Below, piece by piece: positions 56,301-64,000 of a stretch of 64,000 nucleotides of DNA; position 1 is the stretch's first letter; each line of letters opens with the position of its first letter. Source of the DNA: Linum tenue (Eukaryota > Streptophyta > Magnoliopsida > Malpighiales > Linaceae); assembly GCA_946122785.1 (NCBI GenBank), contig CAMGYJ010000002.1, positions 60,785,703 through 60,849,702 of the forward strand, read 5' to 3'. Both the position numbers and the translations under genes were made by a program. Below the pieces are notes generated by a model. It did not search any database. It had not been told where the DNA came from and worked only from the letters and a program-made list of their open reading frames with translations.

Positions 56301-56575
56301 TCCGGGGGAGCGGCGGAGTCCAAATGGACCAGGTAGTAGTTGCCCGGATGGTATAGGGCCTTGAGGAGCCGCATCAGCTTTCTGGAGTCCCCTCTGGATG
56401 CGGAGATCAGGTAGGCGAATTTGACGGGGTAAGTGCCGCGGAGGATGTTTTTGTTGGCTGCGGCGGCAGGGGAGGCGGTGGGTGGAGAAGAGAGCTTGGT
56501 GGCCGGGATGTAGAGGAAGGAGTAGAGGAGGGAGATTAGGATGAATGAGATCATTGAAATCTTGATGATCCCCAT
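53362..56575 (-). CDS. GT14-family beta-glucuronosyltransferase-like (GlcAT14-type), four exons
   Basis: Exons: 56575-56086, 55946-55871, 55760-55645, 53921-53362, giving 413 residues. All donors begin with gt, all acceptors end in ag, and phases agree (490+76+116+560 bases). It is a type II Golgi protein: a short cytoplasmic N-terminus, a membrane anchor at about residues 7-24, and a Core-2/I-branching (GT14) domain from about residue 49. Family motifs seen: YPVKFAYLISASRGD, YYLVHLDSAAP, DWFINLSASDYPLVTQD (end of exon 1), PRNLNFVQHSSRLGWK (exon 2), AKPIIIDPGLYSNNKSEIWW (exon 3), and SAWTILSRSF, NLPRTLLLYYTNF, SSPEGYF and NHDLHYITWDNPP (exon 4). Plant GlcAT14 enzymes add glucuronic acid to arabinogalactan-protein glycans, which bind calcium at the cell surface. 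Intron 3 is about 1.7 kb with no recognised insertion. The exact substrate cannot be read from the sequence. Confidence 0.92.
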
Positions 56576-58826
56576 TTGGGTTTTCGTTTTCCTCCGAAAC
56601 AGAGGATTTAGAAACAGGGGAAATTAGAATGGGAGGAGGAGTGGGTTCTCTTTGTGCTTAATTGGCTTTCATTTCATATATGGAGAAAATAGGGAATTCT
56701 TTTCTTTATTTCTTTTGTAAATTTGGGGTTGCTTTGAAGGGAGGCCGTCCAGTTGTCAGCAGGAGAGTGAGAAAACTGTGAATATTTTTTTGGTATGGAG
56801 AGGGGTTTATAAGAAAGAAAAAGAATGGGTGTGGTGTTGCAGATTTGCAGTTGAGATGTAATTGCGAATTTTTCTTTCATCTTTTGTTATTATTACTCCT
56901 ACTTGAAAATGTAGTTGTAGATGATGCTTAAGAGTCACTATCAGGTTATGGTTGGCTTTTGATTTTTGAACTAATGGGGAATATTGTGGAAACTGGAAAA
57001 GGAGGAAAGTGGATGTTGGGAGAGAAAACTTTGGTTTTTACCTTTTTTCAGTTCTGGCAAAATATGTGGTTATGAATTGCAAATGTGAAATTGATATGTT
57101 TGTATTGTTTTGGCCCGGTATGCGAGTTTTTTTTTTTTTTTACATGTTATTGAAGAGAGTTGGGAAGGGAAGAAAGAGGGTATGAGAATTCTATTAATCA
57201 TTTTGTACTTGAATTGCTTGGGAACAAAGACTATCCAATTTAAGTTGGTACAGTGCAAATTACTTGTGATGCAGTACAAGTCTAACATGTAATGTCAGAG
57301 CAAAGAAGAAAGGAGATGCAGTATGGGGCTATGGGCATCCGGGCATGTACTGCAATGTGGTTAAGTATGAAAGCTTAGTCATAGTGATGGTAATAGGGCG
57401 TGGCGGGAAAATGATAGTGATGGCAAGGGAGGACGGGACGGGTATTTTTTTTATTATCAAACATGCATTTTAATTATTTTTCATCCAAATGTGTCATTCG
57501 GATATAATTTAATCCAAAAAAGTCAACTATAGTCCAACGGTGGTTTGGGCAATACAAAAGTCTAAGGCGCCCTTAATAATTTCAATTAAACATTTTTTTT
57601 TCTTTTGTATACCCCAATAACCCTAATAATTTTACTTTAGTGGACTTGGAGAAATAAATGGAGTGACAAAACTAATATTTTCCTTCCCTTTTTTGCTGTG
57701 GCCAAGTCATTCGAATCACGGTTCAACATTGTTGATGGTTTTTGGATGCAAATTTTAAGAGAAAGCATGTTTGATAATGTTTCTAAAAAAAAATGAGTAT
57801 GTTTGATGCAAAAAATAGTAGAAACATGTTTAATAAAAATACATAGTGGTCTAGGATCAAATGATCATATATTATACATTTGTACATAAGTAGATCTAAT
57901 TTATTGATTTTGTGTGGGGCTATATCTGATGGTTAACATTAAATGATTGCTTTAGTCCATTATTTTAATTTTAATTTTATATTTTTCGTTTTAACTTGGG
58001 TTTTCTTATTTAACCCAAAAAGAACGAGTTGATTGTGATATACAAAAATTATAATCATTTTTATATATTTGGGAACTTTTTTCTCCATACTACCTACTAC
58101 CACCTCTTACCTAATTCACTTTGACCCGGATGTTGAAAAAATGTGCATAGGAGAATTAGGTTCCTTGTGATCTGCAAAATTATATACATTCTCAATATAT
58201 TTCGGGTAACATTTTGTTCGAACCAACTACATCAACCTCTACTATAGTGGTATGATGGTGGTAGAAGATGATAAATAGTTGTTAGTAACTTAGTATTCCT
58301 ACCACCATGTAGACCACATATTTATACTATGATATGTTTCATTGTACCATCATGGTAAATTATGGTAGAAATTTATGGTTAATTTTCTATTTTTTAAATG
58401 TATCAAGATGAAAGACATTTTGTAAATCAACTAACTATAATTTTTCTGTGAAAAAATTAAACATTAAATTAAATGAATGAGATATAATTCGTCATTTTTA
58501 TTGAGGAAAACGATTATGTGTGGTTGAACTGAAGGATGCGCATTGCTGTTACTGTTACGCTATTTTGGAGGCCATTTTTTTCTATTTAGGTTAATTAAAA
58601 TGGTATATGAGGGTGTAATTTTTTTTTCTTCATGATACACCATTTGTTTTCATCATACATAATACGTCATTATTAATCTGTTAGAAAATTACAATTTCGT
58701 AGTACCCATCCTCGTTAGCAGTTTCGATAATTTTTGTTGGCAAGTAGACGTATAGTTCTCTATCGATACATGCAAAGAAGATCCAAACGTATAGCAATCT
58801 AAACACCATCCACGCTCTTGGAGAGT
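56576..58826. other. Promoter side of the GT14 gene, then AT-rich intergenic
   Basis: A possible TATA motif (catatatg) lies at about 56675, 100 bases before the ATG. Beyond that there is no gene; short frames near 57070-57292 are low complexity. The ggtatg/taccac text at 58245-58375 recalls the repeat at 43226. Confidence 0.4.
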
Positions 58827-58846
58827 CCCCCCCCCCCCCCCCCCCC
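58827..58846. repeat. Poly(C) tract of 20
   Basis: Twenty consecutive C on the plus strand, very unusual in this AT-rich context, with an A-run of about 17 some 50 bases later. The length of such tracts is often unreliable in assemblies. Confidence 0.85.
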
Positions 58847-59261
58847 ATCATTCTATAAACACCTCTGCTGCATTATCATGATATGAGAAGAAGTAAAAAA
58901 AAAAAAAAAAAGGAATAAGTGACAATGGAAGAGAGATCAATGATTTAAATGAGGTAATGTGGATAGATGTAAACAACATAAATATATGTAATGATGTATA
59001 CTAATTGATTAGAGATTTAGATCACTGTAGCTATCTCCATGGTGAAGTAAATTGATCTCTGGGAATGGATTTGTTGATTGATGCAAATGGGGGAAGGGTT
59101 AAACAAGATGCACGAGAAAGGTTCCATAAAAAAAAAGATGCACGAGAAAGGGAATGCAAAGGAAACGAAGATAGGGACAAGTCGATTGGGCTCAGGCACA
59201 GAGGCCCACAAAGTCAAAGAGCGCCCCATGCAGCCTGAAGCAGAGCCCAGATGGGGCTAAA

Positions 59262-59332
59262 TCAGGCCTCGCCAATCTGATGCTACTAAGTGGTGGTGGC
59301 GCAGATTGGGCTGCAAGTGGGGTTTCGATTTA
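59262..59332 (+). pseudogene. LINE RNase H fragment, left part
   Basis: The frames just left of the Mutator-like insertion give GADWAASGVSI, and a one-base-shifted 'DATK.VVV' before it. These correspond to the GDAKVVV...SGAIF region of the RNase H domain in the LINE at 6142-6642. The frame resumes at 62688-62925. The coding match is short, so this depends on the continuity across the insertion. Confidence 0.55.
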
Positions 59333-60215
59333 GGCCAACACTACAGTGCCGCTATTAAAAGTGCGGCACCGGTGACACCAATTTCTATTGGTCCACATGG
59401 CATGACAAAATGATGTGGCAGGTTTTGGTTTTATAGAAACCGAGCCGAAAATATGTCGCTCAATCGGCCCAGCCCTTGCAACTGAACCAATGAATTTGTT
59501 TATCCTTTTTTTTTTCTTTCCATAATTGCTTTCGATGAAGTTCTTTTTTATTATTATTATTATTTCTGCGAAGCCCTCACCCACAATTCACCATATTCAA
59601 AAGCACTGCCCACTAAAATGTCCAGGAACATAGTGATAAGGAGGGTAGACTTCTGAAACAAGGTGTGCAAGATGCAGCCGGCGGTAGCTCACAAGTCCCT
59701 CCGATGATCTTCAAAGCACCTCTCTTCTTCTCCGAACAGCTGTTAATTCCTCTGCACTTCCCTCTATGTAATAGTATTACAATATTATATAGATTGATTT
59801 TCTTCACCTTGGAAACACCAACTTTTTATGCCATAACTAATGATAGCTGAAAATTTCTTCACATAGGAATGAAAAAACATCATTCGGCTCAATCTGTCTG
59901 AGATAGAAACCAAATATTTGTTTCACTCGTTCCAAAAACTTTGAACCCAATGGGAAGCTTTTGATTGAGTGTTACTGAAATTCTTATACAAATTCATGGC
60001 GTTTGCCTGAAACCTGGACCCGATTTGTGGAATCTTTGAAGCTTGTCAAGGATTGCAATTTGCAAACACTACCTTCACATATTTTTTTTTATTGTTCTTC
60101 ACATTTATTCTAAATTATATAAAGAAATGAAATGTTGAGCTAGAGAGAAAGAACCCATTTTATTGATTGAACATAGAAACTACAAGGGACCCATTTATCT
60201 ATCTAGCTAAGCTAG

Positions 60216-61250
60216 CTACAGAGTCTGACACGGGAACCATTTCTCAAAAATTGGATTCCTGAAGAATGGATGGTCCAGAGCATCTCTAGCAGTTAATCAT
60301 TCTGATGGATCATATATCAACAGTCCGCTTAACAGATCGATAAGCAAGGATCTAGAACTCCGTGTGTGTCGATACACCATTTCCTGAATTAATACAAAGA
60401 ATGCCCAGGTTATTTAAAGTCCCATAATCCAGGATTCTAATGCAGCAAGCAGAATTGAAAGGGAATGTATTCACCATGAAGTTTCCTCGCAGTTCCAATA
60501 CTCTTCCTGGAAACTGCTCCTTTTAGCCCATTCAATCTTCTCCAGAAATATTTTTCAGCTCCCCCACTGCAAAGCAACATGTGTTCTGGTAAATATCATT
60601 ATACCCTGCTCCTTCTGGCCAATTTAATCGTCGATGCTATATCAATTGAATGCTATAAAAGGGAGGGTAAGGAAATATCACATAATTAGCCTTAGAAATC
60701 ACGTGTTATGGTAAAATGTCCTAATATCCTCTCCACAATTTTCTAAATGTTCCAAGTTCTCATGTGTATGGAATAGTGCTTCACCCTACCAACAAGAAAA
60801 GTCAAATAAAGTAAACTTCCGTTCGTGATTAAGAGTGTAATTACAAGACCTTCCAAAGCTCAAAATGGATTTGCACATAATGACACTAACCGTGTATAAG
60901 TTCGTATGCAATTAACACTCCATATATCAGAGCGATAGCTCCATCCTAAACCTCTGAGAAGAATATTATGGTGCAAGTTAAAACACAAATCTCTATGATT
61001 CTTTTACGAGTCTTAAGAAAATCATATAAACTTGGTCCAACTCGATCAAAGACCTGGTGAGACAATTGAAATGCATTCTAAAAGGAATATGTATGTTTAG
61101 TCCCCAATTGCACGAACTCGGATCACATAGCACCTCGGCGCTGAAGTGCTAAAAGGATGGCAAGAACTCTATTCATCAAGCATACTGCCGGGTCAATCAA
61201 TCTTTATCGAGAACCTCACCTAAAATCAAGTTCATACAATATGCTGTTCT
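60216..61250 (-). pseudogene. Captured, decayed LAMMER (AFC-type) protein kinase fragment
   Basis: Collinear blocks on the minus strand match the dual-specificity LAMMER/CLK kinases (AFC in plants), nuclear kinases that phosphorylate SR splicing factors: FDRVGPSLYDFLK (about 61055-61003); AP[stop]..GLGWSYRSDIWSVNC (60977-60891); EALFHTHENLEHL (60783-60711); GGAEKYFWRRL (exon 60566-60475); and LLIDLLSGLLIYDPSE[stop]LTARDALDHPFFRNP (60383-60216). Introns with gt/ag borders still separate the last two exons, so genomic DNA was captured. The catalytic loop (HTDLKPEN) and DFG-type region are missing: only about 25 bases lie between the first two blocks. With stops in the APE motif and after DPSE, no active kinase can be made. 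The sequence above 61055 is weaker and may hold the preceding exon. Confidence 0.85.
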
Positions 61251-61411
61251 TCACATTCTGCAAAATAAATAATTGGCGGGGTGTGGAATGAGGATGAGAT
61301 AAACAATAATTATATATAGACAGATGATAGAAAGCTCTGCTCTGAGTATATCCAATTTCCATCTACAACCTGTGAGCATGGAGTCCATCATCACAAACGT
61401 TGCAAAGGAAG

Positions 61412-62300
61412 CAGGGCCGGCCTAGAGGGTGTGCTGGCCCGCCCTCCGGCACAGGGCCTCCGAATATTAGGGGCCTCCACTTAGATCCGTTAGTTACCGA
61501 TCGTACATTGTAGATTGTATTTTTAGTATATGATTGATTGATTATGAGTATGATGACGATTTTAATAGATAATTTTAGCTATAATAACAATTAAAAATGA
61601 TATCATGAAGACTACGAAAATTAGAAAGATAATAGATAATTTTATGGGTAACGTCTATTTTTTATCCAGACCTTTTTCAGATTCTTTTATAATATCCAAA
61701 CCTATCGAAATACTAAAAATTAGCCGAATGTTAACTTTCGGTTAGCATTTTTGTTAATAATATTGACCTGACAACATGATACTGACTTGGAAGAGACACA
61801 TGAAGGTCAAGATTCCAAAATTTTAGTATTTTAACTAAGATAAGAGTTACAGAATTATTAACAATAACGTAAAAATGACTAATATTTTGGTGCATTATGA
61901 AATATTTGACTAATTAATAAATTTTTAATAGGTTTGGATAATATAAAAGAATCTGAAAAAGGTTTGGATAAAAAATAGACATTACCCTAATTTTATTTTA
62001 AACTATGTAGAAAGATATTACAGTCATTTTAGTTTTATTATAGTTAAAAGTCAATTTAGACCACGTCTCAATTTTGGAACAAGGCCCCCACGAAGCATTA
62101 GACAGCCCTGGGAATTTGGTTTTGGTTTCTTCGTCAAACTAGAAACGTGATCATTTATTTCTTTTGTAATCATTTTCTCAGACTATGCATTTTTTATAAT
62201 TATTTAATAATTTTTATTTTTAATAAATTTGTGGAGAAAAATTTTAGGGCCACATTTTAAATTTTCGAACAGGGCCTCCGAATATTATGGGACGGCCCTG
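61412..62300. mobile_element. hAT-type element inside the Pack-MULE, TSD aaaggaag
   Basis: The ends cagggccggcc and ggacggccctg are inverted, and 'agggcctccgaatatta' recurs near each end. The flanks are identical 8-mers aaaggaag (61404-61411 and 62301-62308). It is 889 bases including the MITE at 61646-61987, or about 540 without it. Non-coding. Confidence 0.9.
61646..61987. mobile_element. 342-bp Mutator-type MITE, second copy, TSD taattttat
   Basis: The inverted ends gggtaacgtctattttttat../..aaaaaatagacattaccc closely match the element at 27828-28170 in opposite orientation. The flanks are identical 9-mers taattttat (61637-61645 and 61988-61996). It is the innermost layer of the nest. Confidence 0.92.
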
Positions 62301-62687
62301 AAAGGAAGGTAAGGAACAAGGAGTAACCATCATATTCAAATGGAAGATTATGGTGGGATACTTACAGTACAGATACAAGGAGATCAGTGAGCCGAATGCC
62401 AGAGACTGGAGAATGGATCAGCGGGGCACACAAGTTCGCTGGAACTGCTACTGACAGTCCGCCTGAGCAAGAGAGAGAGGAAGACGGAGATCCATAGATG
62501 GCAGATGGAAATAGATACGTCTCCGTTTCTTTGGCCAATAGCAATTCGACCGGTTCATGGTTAGTGGTTACAGAGTCTGATACTAGGTTTAATACATTTA
62601 AGCAGTGCCATGTCATCATTTACGTGGACCAATCACAAGTTGCCGCACCCATGCCGCACTTTTTCTAGCGGCACCATAGTATCGGCC

Positions 62688-62936
62688 TTCGATTTATAGG
62701 GAGGTTTGTTCTTTGTTGGATGTTGTTAGTGCAATCACTTTGAGTTTTGTTGATCGTGCGAACAATAGGGCGGCTCACTTGATAGTCAGGAAGGCTCTAT
62801 TTTTGTTACCCCGAGCTCTTTGTGAGTTTGACTTAGTTTATTGGTTACATACTCAGGTTACGTACATCATGCTAAGAAAATTGGTTGTTAGCACTCTAAC
62901 CTCTCTCTTACGTGAGGACGCATGAGCACTGGGGAT
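62688..62936 (+). pseudogene. LINE RNase H fragment, right part
   Basis: The frame reads IYREVCSLLDVV, then LSFVDRANNRAAHLIVRKAL and EFDLVYWL to a stop at 62925. It aligns position by position with the C-terminus of the RNase H domain at 6142-6642 (IFREVLLYL, VRFVGRRSNRIAHLVVRKAL, SFDFVVWL). It is the right half of the frame interrupted by the Pack-MULE. Confidence 0.85.
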
Positions 62937-63655
62937 GGCAATCAAACGCACAACTGCGGGTATCCGACCGTTGTCGACCTTCTAAATGCAGGAAATCCCC
63001 ACATTGATAGGGTATGGGGAGGGCATGAGTAAACCCCACAAAACGCTTGATGGGAATGAGGTGTGTATGGTTTTAGACTCTTGTGCCCCGCCTTACCCAT
63101 ACCAATACCCTTCCACCAAGAGTATCTTCATATAAACAAAACAAAGATATCAAATTTTAACTTGTCGATGAAAGAAGGATAATTCAAAACAAAATAAAGA
63201 GTTAGAAATGTAATTGAGTGGTCAATCAAACCAAACCTTAATTTATTTTCCTCAGTTCTTCCTTCACTCCTTCCTCCCTTTTAACAAGATTAAGTTACTT
63301 ATTTTTTGCTTAATTAATGTGTTCCTCCCTTTCAACAAGATTAAGTTAGTTATTTTTTGCTTAATAAATGTGTCAGAGTCGATGAATGATTTGGATAGTA
63401 TTATACTACATGGTCATGATTTATTAGGTCCTTTTAGTGTTATTATTAAATATATACATGTTGAATTTGAATTATAGTAATGTTGGATGTAAGAGGTGAG
63501 TACTATCGATGGGTACCTGAAAACCACGGATATGTGAATAGGGATGCAAAACCTTCCAACATAGGTATGACGCGATGCGGGTATTAATTTGAATATTTGG
63601 AAATAAAAATAAATGATTCATGAAAATCCGTCCCAAACCCGCTCCATTGTCATCT
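62937..63655. mobile_element. Probable hAT-type element
   Basis: The terminal ggggatggcaat and attgtcatctct are inverted near-copies, and the text (gcgggtatccgacc, ccgtcccaaacccgctcc) is like that of the MITE at 37482. The flanking 8-mers (atgagcac and acgagcta) agree only partly, so the boundaries are approximate. It holds a direct repeat, 'aacaagattaagtta.ttattttttgctta', at about 63282 and 63336. Confidence 0.55.
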
Positions 63656-64000
63656 CTAACGAGCTACTTAATCTTATTTCTATAAAATTATTAAAGGCCT
63701 TTTAGATTTGGCCCCATGCCACGTAATCCATACTGAAACCCGAAGCTATCCACGTCAGCAACCCTTTCTTCTATTTGTTGACGCCGATTCCGCCGTTTGT
63801 TTACTTCCGGAAAAAAACCCAATAACCCACCACGACGGCGGTTCCTTCTCCCCTTCCTCCACCCTTACCTTGCCGTTCTATCTTCTATATGTGTAATTGG
63901 AAAAGTCTCATATTCCCTACGGTAAAAACTTTCTTATAACCGTTATTTCTCCACCACTCCATATCCTCCTTCCGGCGGTGATTTTGCTCACACGAGCACT
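63656..64000. other. Window end, possible start of another gene region
   Basis: The sequence becomes richer in C and CT-type pyrimidine runs, as in plant 5' UTRs, but no start codon with a convincing frame is visible before the window ends. Confidence 0.3.

Larger units (their letters stand above)
59333..62687. mobile_element. Pack-MULE carrying a LAMMER kinase fragment, TSD ttcgattta
   Basis: A 3,355-base element (about 2,450 without later insertions) whose ends are inverted: ggccaacactacagtgccgc and its near complement gcggcaccatagtatcggcc, extending inward through tattggtccac / gtggaccaat. The flanks are identical 9-mers ttcgattta (59324-59332 and 62688-62696), the Mutator hallmark. It lies in a LINE RNase H frame. 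The cargo is the kinase fragment at 60216-61250 and probably a 5' exon-like segment at 62350-62610 ending in a gtaagt donor on the minus strand. The hAT element at 61412-62300 inserted later. No transposase is visible. Confidence 0.9.

Noticed and set aside
30000..56575. Functional cell-wall gene cluster (pectinesterase-like, PSY, GT14)
   Set aside because: The genes are 9-12 kb apart, separated by transposons, of unrelated families, and share no visible regulatory element; co-location is probably chance.
62362..62619. 85-codon minus-strand frame as a gene
   Set aside because: Inside the Pack-MULE with a gtaagt donor at its end; more likely a captured 5' exon or UTR than an independent gene.

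Overview
The window is nuclear DNA from a flowering plant, probably a eudicot. The evidence is spliced genes with GT-AG introns, plant-only gene families (a PSY-type peptide precursor, a pectinesterase/inhibitor protein, a class III peroxidase, a GT14 glucuronosyltransferase-like gene), and a dense load of plant transposable elements. It is AT-rich and gene-poor. I could support three complete host genes and one host exon, all on the minus strand: the peroxidase first exon (1641-1868), an intronless pectinesterase-like gene (29927-31612), a three-exon PSY-type gene (40687-41305) and a four-exon GT14 gene (53362-56575). I see no operon or shared pathway; several products act in the secretory pathway or cell wall, which is common for such families and may be chance.

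Most of the window is transposons, many with exact target-site duplications (TSDs) readable by eye. From left to right: a long-TIR Mutator-like element cut by the window edge (1-~1185); a nested stack at 3141-5234 (outer element with an ATTACGTAA array, an inner long-TIR element and a SINE); a fold-back MITE (5636-6040); a 5'-truncated LINE with a 17-bp TSD (6086-8009); a ~1 kb TIR element (8359-9380); decayed LTR-retrotransposon internal sequence (10765-13625); a solo LTR with TSD ccatc (13626-14969); a young full-length Copia element (19586-24650); a Helitron 3' terminus (25118-25152); a 343-bp Mutator-type MITE (27828-28170); a decayed longer LINE (~33583-37430); hAT-type elements at 37482, 38362, 43797, 52265 and 61412; a truncated Copia 3' end (39343-39944); and two Mutator-like elements that carry pieces of host genes.

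The most striking material is those two gene-carrying elements. The one at 45399-47131 carries the end of hexokinase exon 1 together with its 5' splice site. The one at 59333-62687 carries a collinear, intron-containing but decayed fragment of a LAMMER (AFC-type) protein kinase. This second element lies inside a LINE RNase H reading frame, was itself hit by a hAT element (61412-62300), and that hAT was hit by a MITE (61646-61987). This gives a four-layer insertion history in which each of the three DNA transposons has an exact TSD. Another point of interest is the pectinesterase-like protein, which is full length but has lost several catalytic residues. I found no CRISPR array, bacterial-type gene cluster or other dedicated novel system.
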